Source: Bugula neritina (taxonomy: Eukaryota > Bryozoa > Gymnolaemata > Cheilostomatida > Bugulidae). Taken from it: DNA of 64,000 nt. Location: contig OZ037768.1 of NCBI GenBank assembly GCA_964035545.1, positions 5,943,241 to 6,007,240 of the forward strand, written 5' to 3'. Every line of letters begins with the position of its first letter. Position 1 is the stretch's first letter. The notes below the pieces were generated by a model. That model did no database searches. It was given only the letters and a program-made list of their open reading frames with translations, and had not been told where the DNA came from. The position numbers and the translations under genes were made by a program. Positions 49,501-63,134 of this stretch are shown piece by piece.

Positions 49501-52500
49501 TGTTGCCAAGTGGTCAGAAAACAGCACCAATATTTTTGCTATGCACATCAGCTGCTGTGATGGGGTGATAAGGTGGCAGCGTGGGTTAATAGGGAAAAGT
49601 TATTAACTATAACTTCCTTCATCCCACACCAAAGGTGAATGAGTTGGCATATTTTGTGAGTATTCTACGTCAACTATACATATAAACAACAGCTCAATGC
49701 TATATTCACCACCGCTTGTTGTTTACTTTTAGCCATGAACATTCTGCAGAAAGCATTTAAAATAGAGAAAAACCACATTAGTGAGATAAATGAATTTTGT
49801 ATGGTGAGTGTATCTATAGTTACATGTACACAAATGGAAGTGTTTGCATGAGCATGTCCCATTCCTCATATCTAATCCCTGTTCATGATGATCTAGTACA
49901 GCATGCAAGCTCTGTTACTAATTGCACCTTTGGTTTTCCAAAATGTAAAGTTGTCTGTGCATTTTTTAGAGTATATTGCGGCTTTCGGAGGACATTGTTA
50001 GAAGTGTGGTTGTTTCTTCTTTCTTTGAGGCTTGGGCAACCGACTTTCCCATGGAAGATTCATCTGCAGAAAACAGGTTAAGCATTCTTTTTCCTTTGGG
50101 GAGGGGAGGAGGGAGAGGGTTGAATTGTTATTCAACACCTGTGTACTACAAGTAGACTAGTGTCTTATATCTAATCTAGGTAGTACTGTCTTATATATCA
50201 GCTTCTTTCTATCATCTTTATCAACAAACATTAGCTATTAAAATATAATCAAGAGCATTGTTGGATGTTATCTCTCAAACAGAATTGTATCTTAAGCACC
50301 TGTGAGAATTGTGTGCTGAATGATGTTTGACAATCAGCCATGTATTTCAACTCTGTGTATATATTTAGTTTACTATAGCTATATTGCAAGCACCAAAGAT
50401 AATATGCATTATAGAGTATTTGCAAGTCATGTACTACTGTGGCAGTTGATCTAAATTTAATTATTCATCTCTGAGTTATTCGTGAGCATGTACTAACACA
50501 AGGTTATGTATTCAGCTTTTTGTGTTATTCATGCTTGGCCAGACAGGATGCTGGGGTGTAGCAAACAAAATACTACATCTATCGGCTACGTAATAATACC
50601 CACATGTATGATTTGCTCACTCTAACCTCAATACTATTACATTCTACCAACCTTTACAATAATGTGGCAGAAATGTTTGAACTATCTTTTGTTTCTCAGA
50701 GCTTGCCCATTGGCGTAAAGGAATGTGTGTTATTATTTACTGCTTCATCAATTTTGACTGGTGTCAGATCAAATGCTTGATACACCCGTGTGTTGGTCTC
50801 AGCTAAATTTTTGTGTTGATGCCACAGCACCTGATTGCCCCAGTTTTAATAAGTGAACTACCAACTGAATGTAATGTCTTTCAACTCACAGATACCTGTA
50901 TGTCTAGAGGTTTTGCATCTTACAGTGCTGACTTTTATCTCATAGTATGCTTTTCTAGAAACAGAGCTTAGGAGAGTAATTTCTGGTATTGGTACAATCG
51001 ATCACTTCCCTCTCTGTTTATAGTTTGAATTCTAAAGCCACCTTGTAGTTGACTGTAGTAGTTGTTGTTTGAAATCGCTTTTGTGTACCAGGGCCAGCTG
51101 GATGATAAATTTGAACAATTGTTGTAGACTGCCGGCAAAGAAGAAAGATGCCAAGAAAAAGTTACCAGTAGATTCACCAAATAAAAACACATCTGTAAGT
51201 TGGTAAATAGGGGTTGTCCTCTTTACTAAGACAGTGATAGGACAACTCTAAAATTTTTATCATTTTCTCATTACAATATTATAATGCTTGTTTTCTAATT
51301 TCGTATTTATTTGGTTTGTATTATTAAGCAATAGTTTTATTAATTTAATTTTAGTATATTGAGCAATAATGTATTGAACAATTTTGCAAAAAAATAGTAT
51401 ATAGAACACGGTGCATCATAATATTATAATATATATATAGGAGCCACTCACTGAGCCCATTATACCTTCTGCACCACCGGCTGAGGATATATATGTTCCT
51501 GTTCAAGACTTGTCTGAATTTCGACCTCGTTCAGATTCTGCAGACGACGACCTTCAAGTACAAGTGTACGTCTGCATTATGAACTACCAGCCAGACAGTC
51601 CGAGAGAACTTTCCTTGGTCCAGGGAATGAAGTGCATTGTCCTCGAACGCAATGACGATGGTGAGGAAAAATTGATCTCTCTTCTTTTTTATTTCTCATC
51701 AAGTAAATTGGTAAATAATGATATTTTGTTCACATTTCTTATATGTGATCTGGGAAAGAATAGTCTATGTTTGCGTTATGTAATAATTTTATATTATATT
51801 AAAAATGTAAAAATTTTCACTGATTTATTTACAAATCATGTTTTTTGTAATGTTAATATACACTCCATTCTTGCCAACTGATTAGTTATTTTGAAATTGA
51901 AGTTACTATTTTTGAGCTTTCCTATAGAAAATACATTTATAATTGTTACCAAGCAAATCAATGTTAAACTATAATGAGGCAACTAATTCACTCAATAGTT
52001 TGATTAGCAGTGTGTGATGTCATATGATAAGCTGCCGATGTTTCCAGGTTGGTGGTTTATAATGAGAGAGTCTGACAGACATCAGGGTTACGCTCCCGCC
52101 ACGTTCCTAGTGCCTAGTTCACCAAAGCAGAGTATAGAGAGCGTTTACTCCGAGATACCTCCTCTACTCAACAATAATAATGATGTGGAAGCTGTAGCAA
52201 TGCAGGATCCCAGTAAGTGTGGCGCAGTCACAGTGATGAAAAGGGCGTAAAGCAATAGTTTATATAACAAATAGTAAAATAATAATAAATGCTGGTAGAT
52301 AAGCTGCCTTGAGGGATTAGGTGATTTTTAGTTTCATTATTCAAAACCTATACTTTCTTAACTAGATTTACCGATTTTTTTTCATCTAATTAACCGCACC
52401 ACCTGGTAACAAATTGTATGTTATATTTATAGTTCTAACAGCAAAGGCTGTCTGCTGTTATGAGGCAAAAAGCAAAGACGAGATTTCATATGCTGAAGGG

Positions 52501-55500
52501 GAGGAGCTACACGTGCTGGATATGGATAACAGTGGGTGGTGGAAAGTGAGGTGAGAGCATGTCATGTGTATGGAGACACTCAACCTTCACAGCTATATGC
52601 TGCAATGCAGTCTCTCTTGCATATGTGTATGTTTAATATGGTCTGCGGCTGCTACTGTTGTAATGTTCTCTAAATTCAGAAAGAATTTTCATAGTTTGTT
52701 TATTTTGTGTGTTGGAACAGCTACTTAATTTAAAAAGATCTTGTTTGGCAATTTTGTAAGGAAAAATCTGTCCTCAGTGGGTTTTATGGTTTAAAAGAAA
52801 AATGTTGTTCCTAATGGTAACTTTGCACTTGAAAATTAAGTTCATGATAATTATAGCTTAAAGTTGTATAAAGCTTAAAATGTTAAAACCAAATGTTGAG
52901 TTTTGTCAATTGGAGACAATAGGCTATACAGTTTTGGGTATATAATATGTTGTAATGCTACCGCAAAGTAACACAAATTGCAGTTGCAGTAAATATTTGA
53001 TCAAGTCTTTAATTGATGAAAATTTTAAATTGAAACATTTAATTGTTTATGAGTAATTGACAAATCTTTATTCAAATGTGTTAAAAGTTTAAAGCTCAAA
53101 ATCTTTTTTTATTATTTTGAGTATTTTCAGCAGAAACCTGATGTTGTAGCTATAAATATATCATGTTTACATACGTACGTCAGGAAACTGCATGTTCTGA
53201 TTGTCCAGGGTTGTTGTCACATACCGAGTGGGAGTATAATTACCAGGAACTGTAATTCTCTCTCAGTCTCACATTCAGTTTGATTCTATTTCTGTTACTA
53301 ATAATGACTTAAAGTCTTAGACTATGAGATCGATTACTTATAAGTTGTTACGATACTCGATACTCGTTTGTCAATATAAATCGTGATGAATAAGGTAATA
53401 AATAGAATAGTTTTGTATAGAATCCTGAATGCAGTTGACAAGGGTTTTTAGTAGGTGAAGTTTTCTTTCCCTAAACTAAAACTGCAAACTTTGTTGGACC
53501 AACTACTGGCTATATTATTTAATCTTGAGCAGTAAGTATACAGTACTCTGTACACTGTACAGTGTCTTTGGATTTGTTTCTAATGACTAGAAAATTATCT
53601 GTGCAAGCAGATGAAGTTTAGGGTTTTTAATTCACAATTTTCTTGAACCAAAATTTTTTGTAATTTATTTTTTTTAAAAATTGGTGTTAACAAGAGGTAG
53701 ACATCATTCTATATCAATTAATTTTTCTGATGCACCAAATCCCAAAACCTGTAATGTACAGTAACTCAGAATGATTGTGTAAAGGTCTGCTAAGGCCGAG
53801 CAATGACTCATAAAGGTTAAACAGAAACAAAGTAATGTCTAGTTCATTATTTAAGCTATTTATAATCACAGTGAAACATGTGTTTTGTAATCAAATTTTA
53901 GAATTTATTATAACTGTAACCATATGTTTACAATTTAATTGGCAGTGATGGAATTTTATTGGCATTTTTTCTCTGAAATGTAGCATCACATCTTTACCAA
54001 GATACTTTTTTTATTACTTTCACATTTAATATAATAGTCAAACAAACCAACAGTGTATGATAACTTATTGCAGCTGACCCATGCATACTTTAGCTCTTTT
54101 TGCTTTACATTGCCATCACATATATATGCGCCACAGCTGCAGTAAGCATAAATATCCTGCTGAAGCAACTTAACATATTCTATTTTACCATCTGTATCAT
54201 GTTACTACTGATAAGGGCAGATGCTTATCTTGACAGCACAGTATTAAAACAGAAAAAAGAACAAGTAAATGCTATCAGATAGAGTGAGCAAATTTCCCAC
54301 TCACTTAGTATACAGTCAGCCAGTGAGGCAGCTGGTTAGCGAGTATATAGTGCATCTTACCATACATATAGCATCTTAGTAAAGCAGATTTCTTCTCTTA
54401 CTCAACCTTGATTTGTTAGTATTTACACTGAGTCATAATTGCCGCCTTCAAGACTTTCATTACCTTCTCCTGCTTTCTGGTTGGTTGGTTTGGTTACAGT
54501 TCTGGCAACTGAAGTATTCAATTTGTTGCATTCTTGGTTCCGCTTGAATTGAAGAGATGATTGGTGGGTGAATCAGACTAAGTACTACTGGAGTATGCAA
54601 GCTGTACATATGGTATAACTAGTAATCTCTAGCCTTGACTTTGGTAGATGTCATGGTAAAGTTGGCTTAGTTCCTGCAGTTCATCTTCAACTTGCATCTT
54701 CCTCTGTCACCAGAACTAGCACAGTGTTTATGAGAAATAACTCCCTTTACGCTAGAAAACCACCACCAAGAAGGTATGTGTTTTATATGCATTAATTTGG
54801 ACATTGGAGAAGACGTGGTAAAGATGTACGTTGTGTGCACTCTTTAGATCCTCTTTTAAAGAGTGAATTGTTATTTGAAATGTCACTGTGATATCTTGTA
54901 AGCTGATAGCCCAAACATTTATCACTTTTGCTTAGTATTATCATATGTCATGTGACCTTTCTTTGCACTATATATTGGCTATATGGTTCAAGAAATGTCA
55001 TCATCGGTTATTTTTAATTCAAAATTCAGTAACTTATAAATAACTTTAAACAGGATGTGACTGAGTTTGTGTTATTTATGACTTATCTTGTTTAATTCTA
55101 TCTGTTTACGAATTATTGACATTACTAGTTGATATATAGTGTCAAGAGGTTATGAATCAACACTCTGGATAATTTACATACTGAGTTATACTCTATTATT
55201 CAACATCCTGTAATGCAGTCACAGGTTTAAATGTGAAATAATACTTTCTAGAGATCATTTAATTGCCTCACTTGGGCTCTACTGGTTGTCACATTTATCA
55301 CTTGCTGTTATAATACAGTGACTTCACCATGGGCAGGTTGTTTCAGTATTTTGGATATTGTATTTTCTCCAACAGGCAGCACACTTTAAAGAATATCGAC
55401 AGCGCGTCTGTGAAGGAGCTTGTAGATTCTACTAAATCTGATATAGTAGAAGACAGCGAACCCGCATACGCTACTGTTTCTGACGAGATGGCGGGACGAA

Positions 55501-58500
55501 AGGTTCTAGCCCCCAGTAACAAGGCTAAATCTGAGGGGGTCATCAACTACGCAGAGTTGGTCTTTGATGAAGCTGATAGAAAAAGGTGATTTATAGTAAT
55601 TTAGTTTTTACTGTTTTATATTTCTTTCATCAATTACATACAAACAAATGTACATCAAAATATCGTAATAGTTTTCTTTTTTATTTTTAGTATTAATTTT
55701 TCTTATAATTTTCTAATAAGTCAATATTATTACTTTCCATCTTCATGTTCTACCACTGTTGCTCAGTATACACTGCACATGTATGAAATGTTTGTTTAAT
55801 GTGCCTGGTGAACTTTACTCTAAGTTACACTGTGATTTTCCCCAACATCCATCTGGAATTGTCTCTCTTAAGTTCACTTCTGTTGTCATTGGCTTGAGTT
55901 ATATTTTACCATCAGTTCGATATTGAGTTTGATTCCCGCTACAATGTTTAGTGGGAGAGCAGTCGCCTTCGCTACAATTGACTGTTAACACGTGGGATTT
56001 AAAGGAAATACTGTTTACTGTCACGTCCTTGTATATACTACACAATAACATGATTCATGAATTCACCTGGGTGTAAGGAGAAAAATAGATTGTTGAAAGA
56101 ATAAAACTCCTCTTTTCATTCAAAGCTAGTAGACATACCAACTTATTTCAGTTTCACAGGAAGCAGTTTATGATGTGTCACTACTAGTTCTCCCATAAGT
56201 TAACCTCAACTTCTGTACTTGCTTAGAGTTTTGACTGAGCACTGTGACACCAGAATGCAATAGTGTATGAAGCTTTTTAGTGCAACTAACAGGTCTGTTG
56301 ATAAAAGCATTCCGTCTGTTTAAGAGTAACGCAACCACCCATGACTGGCTTGTGACACAGATTATTGACATACTTTAATCTGATAATTAGGACATTTGTA
56401 AATCTTTAACTTACATATTTCATGTTAGAATAATACCAATGCATGAATATTATGCACGGAATGAGATTGAGATAGTACTTATGTGATATATATTTATGTT
56501 ATTCAGAGTAATAAAACCCTCCAGCAACGGCGGAGTGAAAAAAGCCGATACAGTTATATATACTCAGATTATTCCAAGGAATGGGAGAAAACCAGATGAG
56601 GTTGGCATATAGCAGTATAAGGACTTATTGATTGGCTAGACGCTAGTACTTTGCTGTAGAGTAGATAACTCCTCTGCTTTCAGTAATTTAAAAAATGAAT
56701 TCTGATGGCAGCTACATAGATATCTCAAATACAACTCTTTTGCTTTATTACTCTTAAATTTTACAACATTGAGTTTTGTAACTGATTATATTGAAAATTG
56801 ATTACCATAGATGATAATAGTCCTTTATGATTATCATAGCTATTTAAATTACTCAATTGGTTTGATGCAGCCTGCCCCATCACCCTCATCTTCACCTGTT
56901 GGAAAGAGATTTGAACGTGGAAAGGCTATAAAGAAATTTGGTGCTAAGCCTGAGGAAGGAGAAAGTGGGAGGAAAACCCCTAGTCCTCCTGGCACCCCTC
57001 CAATGACCTCTTTAGTAAGTGTTTAGCTTTTCCTAAGTGTGACGCTTAGAAAAACTTTCAAAATATCAAAGGAAAATTTGACTGCTAGGCAAGCAACTAA
57101 CCGTGGGATATCTGTAGAACAGCTGTGCTTGCTTAGCTGCAGTTAAAGACTACTGTTGAAAAATTCTTTAATTTGCTGATGTTGATATTAGTCATATCAT
57201 AGCAGTTGTTGGTGAAACTATCAACAAAATTTTATAAAAAAATGGCTCTCACGGAGTTACCAAAGTTGCCTGTTGATGGGTTCGACTTTCAACTAGTAAC
57301 AATGGCTTGGAATCGGCTCTAAAATAATGTGCACAACATAGTCGCAGTCCTCTTTCGAAACTCAAGCTTTTTTTAAGTTCATAAAGAAATATTTTGGTGA
57401 AAGAAGTAAACGCAGTGTCAGCTGCTTGTGGTGCAGAAGTATCACACCTACCCACACTAATGAGTGGGAAGTAGTAAATATTCACCTCCTCTCCAATGAC
57501 AGTTGTAGCTGTCACCATATCTGTGTATGTGACAGGACCTCAAATAGTATACCGAGTTTTCTTTTATCTCTTGACACTTTATAATTGCTATTATTGAACA
57601 TAAACTGAAGTAAAGAAAATTAATTGGTTTTATACCTTCGTTTTAATTTATTACTCGTCTTGTTCAGTGTCTGTAGATTTGTAACAATTGATTGGCATTA
57701 CTAGAGTCTAAGAAATCATGTTCTACTGTGGCAGGACCTATGCCTGATGTAATAAAGATAAATTCCCTGTTTTATAGTGCTACTGTATCTTAGTGTTCGT
57801 CCACAAATTCACTTGAAAATTTTATACTAATTCGTTTAACACATTTTGTGTCAAATTTAAAAATTACTTTTTATGCTGACTTTTGAAAAAGTTCGGTAAA
57901 AGATAGAAACTTTGATGATTTCACTATTTCTTTATGTTGGTTGCCATGTACTATTCAATCTTTCAGTAATGCTGAGAAATGTAACTTCATTAGTACTTCA
58001 ACATGGCCTCCATGCTATAGCACACAGCTGATAGTTCTAGAAGCTTTATTTTACTGGTCTTATATACAAGTTTGACTGTAATACTAAAACCTACTGTTCT
58101 TGTTGACTAGATAAAAATCTGAAAACCCCCATGAGCTTGTCATATTTAATCCATCTTAAAATACATTCCAAGTGAAACATTTTAATTTTATTTAGTTCTA
58201 GTCTACTAGACAGGCAAGACAGTTCCTTCTACTAAAGGTTATGAGCTATTAAACAGTTGCGTGAAAGAAACGTGTATTTCTAGGAGCTGTAAGTCACAAT
58301 GTCATCATTTCTGTAGCCCCATGCTTTATATGATTTACTGTGATACAGGGCCGGGTTTCACCTGTTCCTTTGAAACCCAGAGCACCACGCTCCCAGGAAC
58401 CCACACGAAACTATGAGAATCATACCCTGGCACGGTCGACAGCAAATACCTCAGCAGCAAACGGCTCGGCAGCAAACGGCTTGACAGCAAATGGCGACAC

Positions 58501-61500
58501 CAATAACGAAGGTTTGGCTTACATGAGCCTTTCCTCTTGCAAATCTCAGGCAGTGAGCGACACAGGTACTGCAATGGTTTTACATTCTTGTAATATTCGC
58601 TGTGAGCCTATACTAGCATTGCTACCATACTGGCATTCTGATTTAATGCTGAGTAAGAAATTTGTCAGTAGTAAATTAATTTATAGAAAATCTATATTGT
58701 TTTAAGTTTCAGTTTATGACTTTTATTAATGACTTATAGAGCACACTACTCACTCCATGCTAAACTATAGAAAGAATCGTGAGTAGACACTCATGTTTGT
58801 TGGCTTTTACCTGCACTGCATAGAGTATAGACTGTAGAGTTTAAATTTGCAGTCATAATGCAATAGCTGTAGTTTGGTTTTGCTTCCATTGCTATGAGTA
58901 AATATTTTAGTTTTTATAATATTATGCTTTATATTTCCACAGCATAGCTTTATTGTGTGTCTGGTTTCCATAATTTTTTATTATTTTTGTTTTGAAATTT
59001 TATGGGAAATAATAATTATAGTGACTTTACTAGCAGCTAACTTTTCATTGCTTCTTAAAGTTTGTAATTCTTATTTGAATCTCAAGTAAACTGCATCTCC
59101 CATAGTTTGTATGCTATCTGCAGGAGGAAATGATCTTCTTAGATGTAAGCTCCTTTATTCATAGCATTATTACATGTACCCCTTTCTCCTATTCACCCCT
59201 TTCTTCCTACACCTATTCACCCCATTTGTATCGTTATCTGTTGGTGGCTCATTATTCTAAATTGAGCTAGTGAGTCCTGAGTGAATGAGTCAAGTATATG
59301 TACTTACATAAGCATACTGCATCTCTCCTACCCACCCCTACCAATTGTATCTTCTAATCATCCCATTTTTTAAAGAAAATTTACACTAATACAATATCAT
59401 GTTTCAGCGGCGTATCTCCTTTTCTTGTTTCACATCTCCAGTTCAAGATAAAACTGAATACCTTCTAACTACAACGCTCTCCTTTCGTTATTTTGGACAC
59501 CACATTATTGATAGAGTTGAAGAAATTCTACAGTCACAAGGGGGCTAGTAAATGTTTTGCTATGGCAGGGTGTTTATCAGATGAGATATGTGTGCAATTT
59601 ACAGATAGCTTGTGTTTTTTCCCAGATTATCTGAGGAGATCATCTATAGAACCTCCACTACCGCCAGCCATTGAGGCACCAACTCCCACATCTTCCTCAG
59701 TGAGTAATTTACCCTCTTTGTCTTCCACTGTCTAACATGATGTCTACATGCCATGTGCTTAATCATAAATCATTTTTCACTTACCAAACTGTTAGACATT
59801 AATGTGATTATTATACTCCAACCAATACAATTATATTAGAAATTATGATAACTTTTATAATATGTTATATTCATGCTTATATTAAACTTGTTATGCCTCA
59901 TTTAGCACTGAATTGCAAAGCTGAGTCAGGCCACCTATGCTTCAGCCAGTAGTCCTGCATAACATGCTGGTTTAATTTACATATAATGAGTTTATCTGCT
60001 TTGTTTTAGAAACTTGAATACCCAAATTACTTGGGTACACCTTTGGATATGCATATTGCACCATGTTACAAGCCTATGCACTATCTTATACACTTTCAAG
60101 ATGATATCCATATATTCCACATCTAAAGTAGATAATGAATTGTGTGTATTTGTGTAGTCTTGCAACTATATGCATGTTTTAGATAAATCTGACACCCAGT
60201 ATAGAATCTTACACACCTGCGGTCTCTACAGTTCAAGCTAAAGTGTCCTACGATGGGCCTAATATCAGTGGCATGCTTATGTTTGCTAAAGGAGATACAG
60301 CTATGCTTATGTCTAAGGTGAGGCCATGGTGCTCTCTAAATCTTTCCACTAAGCTCTTTATAGTTTCTCTAATTAATCTTCTAGGTTTACCCTTCAATAG
60401 TTGTCTGGTGTTGATTGTAACCTAATGCATTTAGCTTCAGTGGTGGACATTTTGGTGAATGCTAATTTATAACCATCATTTATATAGTGATTAGCAGGTT
60501 TTCTTGTGTGTGATTAGCACAAGTCACTTTAAAATTAATTATTTTATTATGGAAACTGGAAAGTAACAAACAATGTTGACAATTTTGTTACTTAAAGGTA
60601 GTAAACAGCGCCATTTATTTACAGCTAAAAGGTAATGACAATGGTTGGTGGTATGTAAACCTACGCGGGTTTGAAGGTTATGTTCCTGGCGCCTACTGGG
60701 AACCTGTCCCTTCCAAGACCCCACGTTCTCCAGCTACTAGACACCGCACCCCCCAGCCTGTGCCTCGTACTCACAGCCCCGCAGCACCTCCATGCCACCC
60801 AATCACATCCATTGTTACAACAGCAACTACTACAACAGCCTCCACAGTTCCTACGACAGCCTCTACAGTTTCTACTACATCCGCTCCCTCGATTGAAAGA
60901 AATAGCATGGAATCTGAGCTGTGGTATCATGGGAAGATGTCAAGGCCGCAATCAGAAAAGAAACTATCCAACTTTGGCAATGGAGTTTTTCTTATCAGGG
61001 AAAGCGTAAACAGAGTAAGTGACAAATGTTGTACCTAACTGTTGAGTTTCATAAATGTCAAGGTCGTGTGACCTACTATACAAGTAGGAAAGGGCTAATA
61101 ATGTTTAGTCTTTGGACTATGTACCAAACTTGCAAGTCTTTATTGCCATAGAAATAGAAACATTGAATTTTTATTCAGTGAAGTGAGAAGGTTTGGTTTC
61201 TGTTACTGTGTAATATAATATGATATAATATAGAGAGATATATTGGACAGTACAACATGCAACTGTCTGCTGACAATGCTGCCATAATTAAAAGTTCTCT
61301 TCTCTTGCACTGGTTTACTGCAGCTAAGTAGTTGTATTAATAAATGCGTTTCTAGCGACTCACATGCGGTGTGTCAGTTTCCTGGCATGGTCATAAATTT
61401 ATTCAGTATGGCGTGAAATGGTATCTCACTGCGATGGTGATAGGAATGGTGAACTTAGGGTTTTACTTATGATAATCTGGTTGCGAAATAAGGCGGAAGC

Positions 61501-63134
61501 GTAGTTGAACTTTCTGTTTACTGTACACTGTTTTCTAAAATTAGTTGATAACTTGTAACGCATTGAATACATTTACTTTTATGTTAAATTTTTGGATGTT
61601 GCACGCTTACTCGTTCGTCATTAGACACTGCGTAAGCCTACAATCCATCACTGGTGCCAGAAACATTCACTTTGACTCTAATTATAGACAATGTGTTGTG
61701 TCGCAGGCATTTACCTTCGTATGGGAAGGGATATTCCCCAATACTGTGTTCCATACATAGTTGTGCACAGCTGGCTTCAGTACAGTTGTATAATGTAGTG
61801 TTATTCTCTAAAATCAAGTGGGCTATGCGTGTGGGTGCTGTCATACATGTGTGTCCTGTTGTATACAACGAACTCAATAATTGTGCTGGTTACTGTAATA
61901 TGATAAATTGTCTTTTCAGGTTGTAAACACAAGTTTTAGATTAGTTTTAAGATTTTTTATATGGAACTTAGGGCTAAAACTAGTGAGCTGTAAATTTACA
62001 TTAGATTTTATTTCTTTTTATAGCTTCAACATTGTTAGCTTCTTAATTAAGATATTGTAGTTGTATAATTAAATATGTTTAAGTCAGTTTGGATATGATG
62101 TGAGTTGATGGTAACAAGTTTAAAACAAATACTAGTAAAAAATGTGTTCAGATTAAAAAGTAATTTCGCATCTAGTGAAATGCAGAGTGTGAGTATTCCC
62201 AACAGTATTCCCTGTTATGAGTGGAATATGTAGACTACATTCTGGGACAGCCATGTTGGACTGCTTTTTAACCTGTTGATATATGAATGTAGTATATAGT
62301 GTGTAACCTGATGATATATGGATGCAGTAGGTAGTATGATGTAGACTGTAGAGCGTATATACATGCTGGTTGTATTGCAGGTTGGAGATTTGACTTTATC
62401 AGTTAAATGGGAAGGCAAGGTGAGACACTTTCCTATTGAAGCTAAGGAAGGCAACTTCTATAATATTGGTAAGAAATATTCTCAACAGAAGTATATATGT
62501 GTATTATATCTATTATGGTTATTATAATGATGGATATTTGACTCTTGTTCTTCTTACACTTTTACAGAGTTATATAACTTTAAAATGTTGATGCATTTTG
62601 CACATTGTAGTCTTCATTTATTTTCTGAAAAATATCGTTTTGTGTTATACCAAATTATGTAATATATTACGTTTGGTGAGATTAATATATAATCTTCCAT
62701 CAATGTTCTGAGTTGTTGAAAAGGCATTTATATGTATGGGATGTTAAATTAGACGAGAAATTTATACCTTTACAGTAACATTATTAAATATTATGGTGCA
62801 TTAAGAAGTAACATCCCTGTGCGAACCCCTGAGGGCAAGGTTTTTTTAGCGAGTTAAAGACTTGTTACTGTTGTAGCAAAGCAGCAATTAGAACTGAATA
62901 CTCTTCCTAGCACCTATACATGAAAAGTATAAAATATTAAGATGCATCAATTGAAGTAACATTTGGTTTCCAGGGTTACAAGTAAACACAATTTGTATTG
63001 ATATGTGAATTATTTCAGGTAAGCACGACTTCAAAACGCTGCACGCCGTCATCTCTCACTACAGTAAGCATCCTCTCTTTTACTCTGAGTCTAATGACCC
63101 TGTCAAACTCAAGAATGCTGCCACAAAGACCTAG
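46600..63134 (+). CDS. PX-SH3-SH3-SH3-SH2 adaptor protein with ITIM-like motifs
   Basis: Exons: 46600-46674, 48016-48096, 48843-48894, 49733-49803, 49970-50076, 51128-51194, 51441-51660, 52048-52212, 52433-52550, 54648-54773, 55376-55585, 56507-56600, 56871-57014, 58349-58565, optional 59127-59147, 59626-59699, 60183-60317, 60625-61014, 62381-62468, 63019-63134 (TAG). All phases agree; 849 or 856 residues. Domains: PX (1-about 130; YRKYSSFYDF, phosphoinositide-binding type); SH3-1 (about 191-248; GWWFIM); SH3-2 (about 281-338; SGWWKVR); SH3-3 (about 632-688; GWWYVN); Thr/Pro linker; SH2 (about 759-850; WYHGKM, FLIRES with the phosphotyrosine-binding Arg), closest by eye to Csk-type SH2. ITIM-like tyrosines: SVYSEI (258), INYAEL (419), VIYTQI (449), LAYMSL (568); also AYATV (392) and NYEN (532). 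It lacks a kinase domain and a membrane segment, so it should be a scaffold linking membrane lipids, proline-rich ligands and phosphotyrosine. The PX-SH3 half recalls SH3PXD2/p47phox. The terminal SH2 is not part of those families. Confidence 0.85.
47600..47638. repeat. hairpin-forming inverted repeat in intron 1 of the adaptor gene
   Basis: Perfect 12-base arms TTTCACTACACC (47600-47611) and GGTGTAGTGAAA (47627-47638) around a 15-base loop. Pairing resumes (CAG/CTG) after one G-G mismatch outside the arms. It could be a small foldback element or a structured RNA in the intron. Confidence 0.75.
49034..49300. repeat. direct duplication in intron 3 of the adaptor gene
   Basis: Sequence from 49034 to about 49137 is repeated at about 49133-49300. 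The second copy is split by about 53 extra bases (49184-49236). Shared words include GAATTAGAAGTACTCAAC and ATAATAGCAGATTGGGTTGA. Few mismatches remain, so the duplication is fairly young. Confidence 0.8.
59127..59147 (+). other. possible 21-nt microexon of the adaptor gene
   Basis: A good acceptor (TGTATGCTATCTGCAG) and donor (GTAAGC) enclose 21 bases. Exon 14 ends in phase 1 and exon 16 begins in phase 1, so including this segment adds seven residues (ending LLRY) without changing the frame, and skipping it also keeps the frame. That makes it a candidate cassette exon next to the LAYMSL motif. There is no independent evidence of use. Confidence 0.4.

Noticed and set aside
57249-57518. 89-codon open frame on the - strand in adaptor intron 13
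   Set aside because: No start context, splice signals or recognisable motif; length is within chance.
60661-60930. Cys/Gly-rich 89-codon frame on the - strand
   Set aside because: Antisense to the Thr/Pro-rich linker exon of the adaptor; the composition follows from that exon.
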